A stretch of DNA of 64,000 nt from CAYUYV01 sp964474635. Lineage in GTDB: Bacteria > Pseudomonadota > Alphaproteobacteria > JAJFIK01. The translations under genes and the position numbers were made by a program. Location of the stretch: NCBI GenBank assembly GCA_964474635.1, contig CAYYTT010000004.1, positions 1-64,000 of the forward strand, in the 5' to 3' direction. Within the stretch, counting starts at the first letter, position 1. Each line of letters begins with the position of its first letter. A model generated the notes under the pieces. That model worked only from the letters and a program-made list of their open reading frames with translations. It was not told the origin of the DNA and ran no database searches. Of the stretch, positions 26,686 to 35,867 are shown one piece after another.

Positions 26686-27362
26686 TGACAGTCTGGGGCC
26701 GGCGAAATCCATCGCCCTTCTCGACACTGTGGGCCGAGGCGGCGTTTTGATCGCTGTCGCCCATGGGGCGGCCGGTCTTGCCCTTTACAGTCCAAAGGGC
26801 GATGTGTTGCGCCACCTGCCCACGCCGACCCATCTTGTGGCCGGGGTTGGCGGTCAGTTGACGGCCTATACGCTTGAAGAGTCCAGCAGCGCCTTGCGGA
26901 CCTATTTCATTGGCCATGGCGGAGGCCAGATCCGCGAAGGTGAGGTTCAGAGCCCGCGCCCGTGGCCGCGACAACCCTTCAGCGTACAGCCTATGCGGCC
27001 TTGGGGCCGATCCAAATCCTGGACCAAAAGATTGAGGCGAACGGCCGTTCCCTGACCTTGTCAAAGCCCGTTGTTGCCGTTGCCGCCTCAAAAAGCCCGC
27101 TCTATCCACAGTCTCCGGAAGGCGTCTTCGCGGCGCTGTCGCCGGATGGGTCGGTCGATCTTTACGCCCTGGAAGAGATCCGTGCGGCGCTGGGGTTCTA
27201 AGAAAGGCCGGTCATCCAACACATGTCCGATGATGACAGGAGAATCTGTGTACAGAGTCATTTGTATTTGGGGCGTAACGGCGTTCCATGAAAACGATTC
27301 CTTTCCCATGGGTGGCGCCCAGCCTTGGATGCCACTAAGCCCGCCCGCAAGGAGCCTGACCG

Positions 27363-28007
27363 ATGTTCACCATGATGAAGACGCTTCGATCCGCCGTGAC
27401 GGGCCTTGTCCTGGGCTGTGTTCTGCTGGGGCCGGCCCTGGCTGACGACGCCGCTGACGACGCCTATGACGCGGTGGTCGACAGGGACGGAAACATCAGC
27501 CTTCCGGCCGCCTTCGGCGACGATAATGCGTTCCCGGAAGGGTGGGTCACGATCGGCAGCTTCACGGTGGCGAACGAGGGCGGTGAAGGCAATGGCGTCC
27601 ACCTGGTCTACACCACCCCGGACGTTCCCGAGGCCTACCGGAAAACTGGAAAAGTGCCCGATAAGGCCGTGTTCGTGAAATCCGTGCGCCAAACGGCGGC
27701 CGCCGACATGACGACCGGGCGGGCCCATTGGGCCACCGATCCGGCCGTTTGGTTCGTGATGGTCAAGGATCGCGTGGGCCGCTTTGAAAAGAGCGCCCTG
27801 TGGGGCGATGGTTGGGGCTGGGCCCTGTTCAAGGCCGACGATCCGGCCAAGCAGGTGGCCACGGACTACAAGGCCGATTGCCTGGGCTGCCACATCCCCG
27901 TTGAGGACAATGACTGGCTCCATGTCTTCGGCTACTCGTCCTTCGGACCGGAAGCCGCCAAGCGCATCCCGGCCGTCATCGCCGAAACCATGGAACCGGC
28001 CCCCTGA
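27363..28007 (+). CDS. Cytochrome P460-family haem protein (2)
   Basis: A 214-residue secreted haem protein and distant paralogue of the gene at 25692. The signal peptide ends at PALADD; the P460 body shows FPEGWVTIGSF, a VPDKAVFVKSVRQ segment with the candidate crosslinking Lys, WGDGWGWALF, and the haem motif CLGCH near residue 179. AAGGAG lies eight bases before ATG 27363. Residues around the distal pocket cannot be judged, so hydroxylamine oxidation and NO binding (cytochrome c'-beta type) both remain possible. Confidence 0.82.
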   Translation: MFTMMKTLRSAVTGLVLGCVLLGPALADDAADDAYDAVVDRDGNISLPAAFGDDNAFPEGWVTIGSFTVANEGGEGNGVHLVYTTPDVPEAYRKTGKVPDKAVFVKSVRQTAAADMTTGRAHWATDPAVWFVMVKDRVGRFEKSALWGDGWGWALFKADDPAKQVATDYKADCLGCHIPVEDNDWLHVFGYSSFGPEAAKRIPAVIAETMEPAP

Positions 28008-28129
28008 GGCATGACTTTGGGCACCCGGTTCCGGCCATGGCGCCGGGGCCGGGGCTCCCTGTCAGGCGTGTTGATGGCGCGGCAGGGGGTACCAAGAGGA
28101 TTTGCGGATAAGCGATCCCCGGGGGGGCA

Positions 28130-28158
28130 GGGCGAAGTCGCCCCACTTCCTCTTTTTT
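28130..28158 (+). terminator. Possible rho-independent terminator after P460 (2)
   Basis: A short stem GGGCGA/TCGCCC (28130-28143) is followed after eight bases by a T-run. The T-run is displaced from the stem, so the call is tentative. Confidence 0.35.
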
Positions 28159-28202
28159 GGGAAGGGAGGCTGCAAACGAGCCGCCCTGGATTTTGAGGCT
28201 TT

Positions 28203-29216
28203 TCAGCTTTCCCGCATCGACATGTGGGCGAGGAGATCGAGGATCCCGTCGCGGGCGCCCAGCGCCGCGAAGACCGCCACATCGCCCCAGGTCTCGTCGA
28301 GCCGGCCCTGGGGCACCGTGTTGGTTTGCTGGATTTGGCCCATGCGGCGTGCCCGATGGTCGAGAACCGTCCAGGTCAGATCCACCTTGTCGACCCCCGT
28401 CTCAAGGGTGGTCACATCCACTTCACCGAGCACCATCACGGCCCCGAAGGGAATGGGCGCATCTTCCATTTGCCAGCGGGTGTCCACCTGATAATCCGCC
28501 TCGCCCAGGAAGCGGGCAAGAGAGACCGTCAGTGTGCGTCCCCCATCTCCCGGCGCGCCGCTGACCGGGCGCAATACGATGCGATTGCGGACAATTTCCT
28601 TTGCCGGATCGCGTCCTTGGGCAAGTTCCAGGCGAGCCTGGATCCGGTCGGCGGTCTGCTCAGCCAGCGCCTTGATATGCTCCGTCTGGAGATAATCCCA
28701 CGGCGAGGCAAGCTCGGTGTCGCTGTCCCGCTCAATGGGCTTCAGCTTCTCAGAAACCACAAAATCGGTCAGGAACGTGCCGCCCGCGTCGAGATGCTGC
28801 CAATGCACGTGGATCCAGGTGCCATCCTCTGAGTCAACAAGGCTTGCCCGTCCCATGAGCTGGTCCGCGGTATCGGCGCCATCTTTGAGTTGAAGGGGGA
28901 CGTCGCGGACCTGGGCTGCCTGCTCAAGATGCCGGGCAAGCGTCATGCCCCAGCCCGGGGGCAGATCGGCCACGGGAAACACCGTGATGCTGGCCGACTG
29001 GGCAATGCCGCGGACGGCCAGCAGATTGCGGTGGCGGCCCTCATAGGGGCGTGGGACATCGAACAGGGTGGGCAGGCCCGTCGTCTCGGAGATACCGAAA
29101 CAGCCCCCGCACAGGCTTGCGAGCGCGGCCGTGATCAAAAGCCCGGCCCGCCGTGCACGGCGTGGCTGGCGGCTAGGGTGCTGGGTCCAGGGAAATGACG
29201 GAAATGTTACGTCCAT
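28203..29216 (-). CDS. Probable lipoprotein of unknown function
   Basis: A 337-residue protein from ATG 29216 (start chosen for the signal peptide; the frame opens at 29339). The N-terminus has a basic stretch, a hydrophobic segment and the lipobox-like LCGGC. The mature part is a mixed alpha/beta protein with no family I recognise. It overlaps the end of pgeF by 44 bp, so it is probably the last gene of a midA-pgeF operon. Confidence 0.7.
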   Translation of the reverse strand: MDVTFPSFPWTQHPSRQPRRARRAGLLITAALASLCGGCFGISETTGLPTLFDVPRPYEGRHRNLLAVRGIAQSASITVFPVADLPPGWGMTLARHLEQAAQVRDVPLQLKDGADTADQLMGRASLVDSEDGTWIHVHWQHLDAGGTFLTDFVVSEKLKPIERDSDTELASPWDYLQTEHIKALAEQTADRIQARLELAQGRDPAKEIVRNRIVLRPVSGAPGDGGRTLTVSLARFLGEADYQVDTRWQMEDAPIPFGAVMVLGEVDVTTLETGVDKVDLTWTVLDHRARRMGQIQQTNTVPQGRLDETWGDVAVFAALGARDGILDLLAHMSMRES

Positions 29217-30003
29217 AATCGGGCTCGCCCCGGTGGGTGGTCCGCCGGTAACTGAAATAAGCGTCCTCGGCGCGGTAGGTGCAAGTCCCAAGATCGCCGA
29301 TGCTTCCGACACCCGCCCGCTCCAGGCCCTCCCAGACATAACCGGCCAGGTCGAATTGCCAATGGCCGGCCCGTGCGCCCGGTTCGAAAAATCGCTGCGC
29401 GGCCGGATTGGCCTTGAGGAAGGGGGCCGGAAAATCCGGGCCCACTTCGTAGCTCGATTGGCGGATCATAGGGCCGATGGCGGCAAAAATACGGGAGCGT
29501 TCCGCGCCCAGGGCCTCCATGGCCGCAACAACGGCGCCCGGAATGCCGGCAAGGGCGCCTTTCCAGCCGGCGTGGGCCGCGCCAATGACCCGGGCCTCGG
29601 CGTCGGCGAGCAGGATGGGGCAGCAATCGGCCGTCAGGATACCAAGGGCGAGGCCGGGCCGGTCTGTCACCATGGCGTCGGCCTTGGGGCCGGGCCCTGG
29701 TCCCCAGCTCTGGGTCACGGTGATCACATCCGCGCTGTGAATTTGATAGAGCGTGTTGAGCCCATTGGGGGCAAGGCCCAGGCTTTGCGCCACGCGGGCC
29801 CGGTTTTGCGCCACACAGGTCGGCTCATCGCCGGATCCGGGGCCGCAATTGAGGCTTTGGAACAGGGGATCGCGCGAGACCCCGCCCCGGCGCCCGAAAA
29901 AGCCATGGGACACGCCGGAACAGGTGCCAAGACCCAAGTCCAGCGTATGGGGAGGCAATGTGGGGGATGGCGCGGCGCCGTGTGCTTGGCCATGGGCTCT
30001 CAT
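29173..30003 (-). CDS. pgeF: Peptidoglycan editing factor (laccase-domain, YfiH family)
   Basis: A 276-residue PgeF, which removes wrongly incorporated amino acids from peptidoglycan precursors and has a copper/zinc laccase-like fold. Metal-site motifs YQIHSADV, ADCCPILL and AAHAGWKGAL carry the conserved His and Cys ligands. Its start overlaps the midA stop (ATGA), as is typical in alphaproteobacteria. Confidence 0.93.
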   Translation of the reverse strand: MRAHGQAHGAAPSPTLPPHTLDLGLGTCSGVSHGFFGRRGGVSRDPLFQSLNCGPGSGDEPTCVAQNRARVAQSLGLAPNGLNTLYQIHSADVITVTQSWGPGPGPKADAMVTDRPGLALGILTADCCPILLADAEARVIGAAHAGWKGALAGIPGAVVAAMEALGAERSRIFAAIGPMIRQSSYEVGPDFPAPFLKANPAAQRFFEPGARAGHWQFDLAGYVWEGLERAGVGSIGDLGTCTYRAEDAYFSYRRTTHRGEPDYGRNISVISLDPAP

Positions 30004-31202
30004 CGCGGGGCCTCCGCCTTGGGCGCCGCCGGCGAGGGAAAGGCGGGCGGCACCGGGGCGCCCCGGTCGGTGACGGCCAGCACCTTAAAGAGCTGTCCCA
30101 TGGCATCCGGGGCAGTCAGGCGGTGCAGGGCCGAGCCGATCGCTTCATCGGGGGACGCGTTTTGGTCCTGGGACGCGCGGCGCAGGGCCTCCGCCCGGGC
30201 CTCGATCCCCAGGGCGCCGAGAAAGGCGCCTTGCGTCAGGGGGCCATGCGCCGCGGCGCCGGCGCTTCGAGCAGCCTGGCCCAGGGCCTCGAAATCCACA
30301 TGGGCCGTCAGGTCAACGTCGCCCGGGCGCTCAAGGGGCGGGTGGAACCGGTGTCTACGGACGGCCTGAAGGGTTTCTCCGGGACCGGAGCGCGCATGGC
30401 CGTAATCGATCACCAGGGCCGCGCCGCCTTCGCGCCGCGCCGCGATGGTTTGTGCAAGGCCGGCCATGAGGCCTTCGCCGGCCCGGCCCCATTCACGCAA
30501 GGTTCCTTCCGGATCTTCCGCCCGCTGAAGAGCGGGCGGCAGTGGCGTGGGGTCGGGGGCCAGGCCGAAAGCAAGCCGATCTTCCGGGTCGAGCACCACC
30601 ATCCGTTCGTGCCAACCCTTGGCGCCGCGCACGAACTGCCGGATCGGCAGGGCGTCGAAGAACACATTGGAGCGCGCCATGAGAAAGCCGCTTGAGGCAT
30701 CAAGGGCCGGCGCCAAGGTGCCGTGCCAGGTAACGGGCAGGTCCGCGAGCGTTTCTTCCTGGGCGCGCCGGAGCACGGGACTGGTTTCCACAAGACGCAC
30801 CGTAAGGGCGCCGCGCAAATCCTCGACCACCGCCATGGCGCGCAGCATATCGGCCATGAGGGTGCCGCGGCCGGGGCCGAGTTCGAGCACGGTGACAGGG
30901 GTTGGACGGCCCCGCTCGATCCAGGTTTGGGCGAACCAAAGGCCCAGCAATTCGCCAAACATCTGGCTGATTTCCGGCGCCGTGACGAAATCCCCTCCGG
31001 CGCCCAGTGGATCGCGGGTCGTATAATACCCGTGGATCGGATGCCCGAGCGCAAGGCCCATGAAATCGGCCACGCTCAAGGGACCGTCGGCGGCAATCTG
31101 CCGACGCAGCAGGTCTTCAAGGGGCGTTGTTGCGCTGGGAGGTGTCGCGGGCTCAGGCGCTGTTGCAGGTTGAAGGGGCTCGGGCGCGGTGTGTTCTGAC
31201 AT
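30000..31202 (-). CDS. MidA/NDUFAF7-like SAM-dependent methyltransferase
   Basis: A class I methyltransferase of the MidA family; the human orthologue NDUFAF7 methylates an arginine of complex I. The family signature is seen in GYYTTRDPLGAGGDFVTAPE and the SAM site in VTVLELGPGRGTLMADMLR. The ATG at 31202 gives 400 residues; an earlier frame start at 31256 is possible and neither has a strong ribosome-binding site. A Pro/Ala/Glu-rich leader precedes the domain. Confidence 0.88.
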   Translation of the reverse strand: MSEHTAPEPLQPATAPEPATPPSATTPLEDLLRRQIAADGPLSVADFMGLALGHPIHGYYTTRDPLGAGGDFVTAPEISQMFGELLGLWFAQTWIERGRPTPVTVLELGPGRGTLMADMLRAMAVVEDLRGALTVRLVETSPVLRRAQEETLADLPVTWHGTLAPALDASSGFLMARSNVFFDALPIRQFVRGAKGWHERMVVLDPEDRLAFGLAPDPTPLPPALQRAEDPEGTLREWGRAGEGLMAGLAQTIAARREGGAALVIDYGHARSGPGETLQAVRRHRFHPPLERPGDVDLTAHVDFEALGQAARSAGAAAHGPLTQGAFLGALGIEARAEALRRASQDQNASPDEAIGSALHRLTAPDAMGQLFKVLAVTDRGAPVPPAFPSPAAPKAEAPR

Positions 31203-31450
31203 TGTCGGTCCACTGGTTGAAGCCGCTCGATGTCCCGGCATGCTGGCGCCGAACACGCGGTCGCAGGGCCTCCTCTGCGGCCCTCAGGTGCCGCAGTTTG
31301 ACCCTCATTCGATTTCAAACTGGTTTTAAGCCCGTGGTGGCATCACATGATGACACGGTGAAACTGTGTTTAAGCTATGTCGACGTATCTGTCGTGCGAT
31401 AGAGCCGTCGCGCAACGGGCCAACGGACCGAAGACCTTAGGATGACGACC

Positions 31451-31765
31451 ATGCAGACGAACAACCGCCTTTTCGACGATTTAGCCAAGGTCATCACTGG
31501 AGCCGCCGGAGCGGCCCAGGGGGTTCGCTCGGAGGTCGATACCATGGTGCGCGCGCAGATTGAGCGCCTCATCGGGGATATGGACGTCGTCTCGCGCGAT
31601 GAGTTCGAGGCGGTGAAAGCCATGGCCGTGAAGGCCCGCGAGGAAAACATGCGTCTTGAAGCGCGTCTCCAGGCGTTCGAGGCACGACTCCTGGCCCTCG
31701 GTGAAGGCCAGGACGGCCCGCGCGACGTGCCGGAGACCAGTGGGTTCGTGCGCGAAGCCCATTGA
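31451..31765 (+). CDS. ubiK: Ubiquinone biosynthesis accessory factor UbiK
   Basis: A 104-residue BMFP-domain protein (DUF526, YqiC), which forms a coiled-coil trimer and supports ubiquinone synthesis at the membrane. Family features are the start MQTNNRLFDDLAK, a DVVSRDEFEAVKAMA segment, and a coiled-coil C-terminal half. The ATG at 31451 is preferred to 31442 because it matches the family start and has AGGA at proper spacing. It is divergent from midA. Confidence 0.88.
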   Translation: MQTNNRLFDDLAKVITGAAGAAQGVRSEVDTMVRAQIERLIGDMDVVSRDEFEAVKAMAVKAREENMRLEARLQAFEARLLALGEGQDGPRDVPETSGFVREAH

Positions 31766-32199
31766 AACGGAGCCCGCACGGCACAACCCCTTTATGTGCC
31801 GGTGGCTCATTCGCCCGTCTTCCCGCATCGCGCGTGGACGGGCGTCGCACAGGCCGGACAGGCAGGGGCGCCTCTTTCCAGGGGCGCTTGCGCCGGCGGG
31901 GCAAATCGCCCTAGACATAGAGAGCCTGCCGAACGGGATGGGACCATGCGGCGCGACCGAACCAATCGGACCCCCACTGCCAAAACCGCGCATGGCGCGG
32001 ACGACGGCGCGTCCCCCCAAGCTGCCATCACGGCCTTTGGATCGGCGCATGGCATCGCGGGCCCTGATGTTCCTCGCAGACCATCCGAATGCCTGGCCGC
32101 GCGGTTTCGCGGGCCGGTGCCATCCCTTTTCGCTGCGATCGTTTCCAGCTGTGCCGCCATCCGGGCGGTACGGGACCTTCATCTGGGGAGTTGAAAGCC
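31766..32199. other. Gene-free region between ubiK and ybjN
   Basis: This 434-bp region has several overlapping open frames on both strands, all Arg/Pro/Ala-rich with no recognisable domain. I see nothing functional beyond the likely ybjN promoter. Confidence 0.4.
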
Positions 32200-32703
32200 A
32201 TGCAATTTCGTGAAGCCGCCGTCAGCTCCCACCTCACCAATCCACTCGATACGATCGAGAAAATCGTCGTGGAAGAAAGCTGGCCGTTTGACCGGACCGG
32301 CGACGACGAATTGAACATTTCGGTGAGCGGGCAGTGGGCGGACTATCAGTTAACGTTCAATTGGCGTGAGGATTTGGAGGCCTTGCACCTGGCCTGCGCC
32401 TTTGACGTGAAAGTGCCGGAGGCCAAGCGGACGGAGGTCTACACGCTTCTTGCGCTCATCAATGAGCAGATGTGGATCGGCCATTTCGACCTGTGGTCGG
32501 AAGAAGGGGTGATCCTGTTTCGCCATGGGGTGCTGATGCAGGGCGGCGCCGTTGCCACCGTGGAGCAATGCGAGGCCCTGGTGCGACTATCGGTCGAATC
32601 CTGCGAGCGATACTATCCAGCGTTCCAATTCGTGCTGTGGGCCGGCAAAACTGCCGCGGAGGCCATTTCCTCCTGCATGTTCGATGTGGAAGGCAATGCC
32701 TGA
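32200..32703 (+). CDS. YbjN domain-containing protein
   Basis: A 167-residue protein of the YbjN/TY3-chaperone-like family, related to type III secretion chaperone folds but widespread as a housekeeping protein in alphaproteobacteria. Seen: NPLDTIEKIVVEESWPFDR at the start and EDLEALHLACAFD in the centre, typical for the family. It overlaps proC by eight bases, the usual arrangement in this class. Confidence 0.85.
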   Translation: MQFREAAVSSHLTNPLDTIEKIVVEESWPFDRTGDDELNISVSGQWADYQLTFNWREDLEALHLACAFDVKVPEAKRTEVYTLLALINEQMWIGHFDLWSEEGVILFRHGVLMQGGAVATVEQCEALVRLSVESCERYYPAFQFVLWAGKTAAEAISSCMFDVEGNA

Positions 32704-33583
32704 CGCCCCAAGCTCCAACGTCAGCCCCCCCGAGGACAAGACGAACGCGATTTTGTTGCTGGGCGCCGGCCGCATGGGCGGCGCTCTCCTCAAAGGCTGG
32801 TTGGCCGATCCCGCCATCACGCGGGGCCATGCGATCCATGTGGCCGATCCGGTGCCGGCACCTTGGGTCGAAGCGGCTGCCAAGGCGGGCGATCTGACCC
32901 TCACCCCTGGGCCGGAGCGGTGGGCCGACATGGCGCCGAGCCTCGTGCTGATCGCGGTCAAGCCCCAGATCATGGACGCGGCGCTAGAGCCCTTGCGCCC
33001 ACTGGCCGCGCGCCAAGTGCCCATGGTCTCCATCGCGGCCGGGCGGTCCATTGCCTCACTCAATAGGGCCTTGCGCGCCGAACCCCCGATCATCCGGGTC
33101 ATGCCGAACACGCCCATGGCGATCGGTCGCGGCGTCAGCGTGTGCGTCGCCGGACCCGGCGTGAGCAAAGACGCCCGCGCCTTGTGTTCACGCCTCATGG
33201 AGGCGGGCGGCCCGGTGTTCTGGATCGAGGAGGAACGGGCGATGGATGCGGTGACGGGTGTCTCTGGCAGCGGTCCTGCTTACATCTTCCACATGGCCGA
33301 ATGTCTCGCCGACGCCGGCGTCGCGGCCGGGCTTGACCGGGCGCTTGCGCGGGATCTGGCGCGCCTGACCGTGGCGGGGGCGGGCGCCTTGCTCTGGGAA
33401 GACGGGGCGGATCCTGCCGCGTTGCGCGAAGCGGTGACGAGCCCGGGCGGGACAACGGCGGCCGCCCTGTCGGTCCTTCAAGGGGCGGACGGTCGCTCGG
33501 TCACGTTGCGCAGTCTTGTGGAAGAAGCCGTGGGTGCCGCCGCGGCCAGGGGGCGCGACCTCGACGCCTCCGGGTCCGACTAA
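32696..33583 (+). CDS. proC: Pyrroline-5-carboxylate reductase
   Basis: Final step of proline synthesis, reducing pyrroline-5-carboxylate with NAD(P)H. 295 residues: Rossmann motif LLLGAGRMGGALL, RVMPNTPMAIGRG, and the catalytic C-terminal VTGVSGSGPAYIFHMAE and SPGGTTAAALSVL. ATG 32696 lies inside the end of ybjN, giving translational coupling. Confidence 0.96.
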   Translation: MPDAPSSNVSPPEDKTNAILLLGAGRMGGALLKGWLADPAITRGHAIHVADPVPAPWVEAAAKAGDLTLTPGPERWADMAPSLVLIAVKPQIMDAALEPLRPLAARQVPMVSIAAGRSIASLNRALRAEPPIIRVMPNTPMAIGRGVSVCVAGPGVSKDARALCSRLMEAGGPVFWIEEERAMDAVTGVSGSGPAYIFHMAECLADAGVAAGLDRALARDLARLTVAGAGALLWEDGADPAALREAVTSPGGTTAAALSVLQGADGRSVTLRSLVEEAVGAAAARGRDLDASGSD

Positions 33584-33635
33584 AACCAGGCGCAGGCGCA
33601 CACCGGATCATTCGTTGTTTGCAAAGGAGAAAGTC

Positions 33636-34331
33636 ATGGCGTTGGCGGATCGCGAAACCGGGCCCCATGAGGGCAAGAGCGCGTCCGACAGTCAGGCCAC
33701 GTTGGACAGCCTGCTGCTCGATGCGGCCTTGGGCTTGATTGAACGGGAGGGCTGGCGCGGTCTGACCATGGGTCGGTTCGCGCGTGCGGCAGGTGTTCCC
33801 CTGTCGGAGGTTTATCGCCGGCAAAAAAGCAAGGCGGATATCCTGCGCGGATTGGTCCGCCGGATCGACCTGATCGCTCTGGCCGAGGATTCCGGCGCGG
33901 CACCCGACAGCGAAACGCCCCGGGACCGGCTGTTCGATTCGGTCATGGTCCGATTCGAGGCCATGGAGGCCCATCGCGGGGCGGTCCGTGTCCTCGCGGA
34001 GGAACTGCGGCGCGATCCCTTGGCCGTTGCCGAGATCCTGCCCGAGTTGCGCCAGTCGCTGCGCTGGACACTCGATGCGGCGGGTATCGATCCGACCGGT
34101 TGGCAAGGTGCGGTGCGCGTGCGTGTGCTTGGGGTGATTTGCGCGCAGGTGCTTCAGGTCTGGCTCGACGATGACGGCCGGGATCTGGCCAAAACCATGG
34201 CGGATCTCGACCGCCGCCTGCGTCGCTCGGCCCGCTGGCTTGGACTGATGACTGGGAAGAGAGGGCGTGACGCCGGCGCGGAAGCCGCCTCGGACGCGCA
34301 TGATCCTGATCCTACGGCCAGGGTCGCGTAA
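33636..34331 (+). CDS. TetR-family transcriptional regulator
   Basis: A 231-residue regulator with an N-terminal helix-turn-helix (LLLDAALGLIEREGWRGLTM, then FARAAGVPLSEVYRRQKSK) and a helical ligand-binding domain. AAAGGAG precedes ATG 33636. It resembles the TetR-like proteins located beside proC in this class. The ligand is unknown. Confidence 0.87.
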   Translation: MALADRETGPHEGKSASDSQATLDSLLLDAALGLIEREGWRGLTMGRFARAAGVPLSEVYRRQKSKADILRGLVRRIDLIALAEDSGAAPDSETPRDRLFDSVMVRFEAMEAHRGAVRVLAEELRRDPLAVAEILPELRQSLRWTLDAAGIDPTGWQGAVRVRVLGVICAQVLQVWLDDDGRDLAKTMADLDRRLRRSARWLGLMTGKRGRDAGAEAASDAHDPDPTARVA

Positions 34332-34527
34332 CAAATCTGGTGCACTGCAGCATTGACCGAAGGCCCGGATCAGGGCATTTTGCTGAAGATGTGTTCGCCT
34401 GTGACACATTGGACCGCCCCAGATGTTTGCATCTGCGAAAGGCGGATATGGGACACGAGAGGGACGGCGTCCTCGCCCCTTATCGCGGCTTGGCGTCCCG
34501 GCCACCAAAATGCTCGGAGCAGTTCAA

Positions 34528-34998
34528 ATGATGAACAAAAGTCAGAACCCGTTCTTCCCGTTCGACATGACCAAGTTTTTCGACAGCTTCAATTCGTCCA
34601 ACGCCGACATGCAATCCATCATGGATCGTCAGCGTAAGGCCGTTGAGGCCATGGTCGAAGCCAACAAGACGGCCGCTGAAGGCTACCAGACGCTTTTCAC
34701 GCGTCAGATGCAGATCATGCAGGAAGCCCTCAACGAAGTCTCCGCCTCCATGAATGAGGTGATGAAGCACACCAATCCGTCCGATGCGGCGAACGCGCAG
34801 ATGGTTGCCGCCCGCAAGTCGCTGGACCATGCCTATGAGTCCCTGCGTGAGCTGACGGAAATGGCCAATGAGGCCAACAGCAACGCCATGAAGGTGTTCC
34901 AGTCCCATATGGGCGATGCCATGAAGGAATGGTCCACGGCGATGGCGAATACGCCGATGGCGAAAGCGGCCCAGGAGTTCACCGATCAGAGCAACTGA
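34528..34998 (+). CDS. Phasin-family protein
   Basis: A 156-residue phasin, which coats polyhydroxyalkanoate granules. The family pattern is clear: NPFFPFDMTKFF at the start followed by long amphipathic helices (RQRKAVEAMVEANKTAAEGYQ and AARKSLDHAYESLRELTEMA). GGAG is eight bases before ATG 34528. A strong terminator follows. Confidence 0.9.
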   Translation: MMNKSQNPFFPFDMTKFFDSFNSSNADMQSIMDRQRKAVEAMVEANKTAAEGYQTLFTRQMQIMQEALNEVSASMNEVMKHTNPSDAANAQMVAARKSLDHAYESLRELTEMANEANSNAMKVFQSHMGDAMKEWSTAMANTPMAKAAQEFTDQSN

Positions 34999-35029
34999 TC
35001 GGCGTCCATCTGAGACGATGATTTGAGAA

Positions 35030-35065
35030 AACCCCCTGGAGGCGCCAGCTTCCAGGGGGTTTTTG
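35030..35065 (+). terminator. Rho-independent terminator after phasin gene
   Basis: An 11-bp perfect stem, AACCCCCTGGA (35030-35040) with TCCAGGGGGTT (35051-35061), ten-base loop, then a T-run. It ends the phasin transcript. Confidence 0.92.
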
Positions 35066-35141
35066 TGTGGCACGTCCAGCACCTGAGCGCCCAAAAAAAC
35101 ACCGCCGACGTTTTCGGCGTGCAGGGCAACTGACCCGGATT

Positions 35142-35180
35142 ACGCTTAAGGCCGCGCCCGCGGCCCGGCGCCGTTGCGCC
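35142..35180 (-). repeat. Partial copy of the dispersed repeat
   Basis: Shares CGCTTAAGG, CGGCCCGGCGCC and GCGCC in the same order as the end of copy 5 at 55341-55380. The rest of the repeat is missing. Confidence 0.35.
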
Positions 35181-35219
35181 CCTTGCAGGCCAGCGCCCGT
35201 GTGCTTTCATCGGCGGGCC

Positions 35220-35867
35220 ATGGATGAAGAGCTGAACGCACAACACGGGAAAGACCCGGCGGGGCAAGGGCCGACGCCGGGAGGCGCGGGGTCTTGGACA
35301 CGGTCCATGCCCAATCTGATGACGGGGCTGCGCCTTGTCGTCGGACTTGCCGTGGGCGTATTGGGGCTGTGGCCGCCGGGCGGTTTGTGGGGCCTGGCGG
35401 CCTTGTGCTTTGTGTTTGGCGCGGTGACGGACTTTCTTGATGGCTGGCTGGCCCGGAGGCTTGATGCGCACACCGATCTGGGCCGCCTTCTTGATCCGCT
35501 GGCGGATAAGGTCCTGGTGGTCGCGGGCCTGCTCGCTCTGCTAGGGGGCGGGCTTTTGGATCCGGTCGGCCGGTTGGCGGCTCTTGTGATTGTCTTGAGG
35601 GAAATCATCGTGCCGGCCTTGCGGGCCCACGGGGCGGGGCACGGCATTGATTTGCCCGTGGTTCCGCTTGCGCGTGTGAAAACCACCGCCCAGATGATTG
35701 CCGTGGGTGTGGGCCTTCTCCACGGGGCAGGGCTTGCCGACGGTTTTGGGCCGGCGACAGGGGGTATGCTTGCCGTTGCGGCCGGGTTGAGCCTGTGGAC
35801 GGGGGCGGGGTATGGGCTGGCCTTCGCCCGGGCACGCGGGCGGCATTTGAAAGGAAATGAGCCATGA
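35220..35867 (+). CDS. pgsA: CDP-alcohol phosphatidyltransferase, probable PgsA
   Basis: A 215-residue membrane enzyme making phosphatidylglycerol phosphate from CDP-diacylglycerol. The CDP-OH-P motif is complete: DGWLARRLDAHTDLGRLLDP followed by LAD (DGxxAR-x8-GxxxDxxxD), with about five membrane spans. The family usually begins PNLLTLLR; here MPNLMTGLRLVV is at 35310, so the 30 residues before it are an unusual extension or the start is 35310. It overlaps moaD by four bases. Phosphatidylglycerol synthesis is inferred from genomic habit. Confidence 0.86.
   Translation: MDEELNAQHGKDPAGQGPTPGGAGSWTRSMPNLMTGLRLVVGLAVGVLGLWPPGGLWGLAALCFVFGAVTDFLDGWLARRLDAHTDLGRLLDPLADKVLVVAGLLALLGGGLLDPVGRLAALVIVLREIIVPALRAHGAGHGIDLPVVPLARVKTTAQMIAVGVGLLHGAGLADGFGPATGGMLAVAAGLSLWTGAGYGLAFARARGRHLKGNEP

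Larger units (their letters stand above)
26373..27201 (+). pseudogene. Exported protein, interrupted by assembly gap and a frameshift
   Basis: A secreted protein of unknown family lying between two P460 genes. The signal peptide (MVPRIFAASIALAFSV then PSGPVRAQA) is split by the Ns at 26434-26533; deleting the Ns and one copy of the 16-bp flank restores the frame. A second break occurs around 26951-26960: one base missing in a C-rich run would join GEVQSP to APVAATTLQRTAYAALGP. Corrected, it is about 235 residues, beta-rich. A five-residue repeat (ARSGP, VLLSP) follows the signal. It may be intact in the real genome; a sequencing error and a true pseudogene cannot be separated here. Confidence 0.55.

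Noticed and set aside
31766..32199. Additional gene between ubiK and ybjN
   Set aside because: Several overlapping frames exist, but all are Arg/Pro-rich, lack ribosome-binding sites and show no domain.
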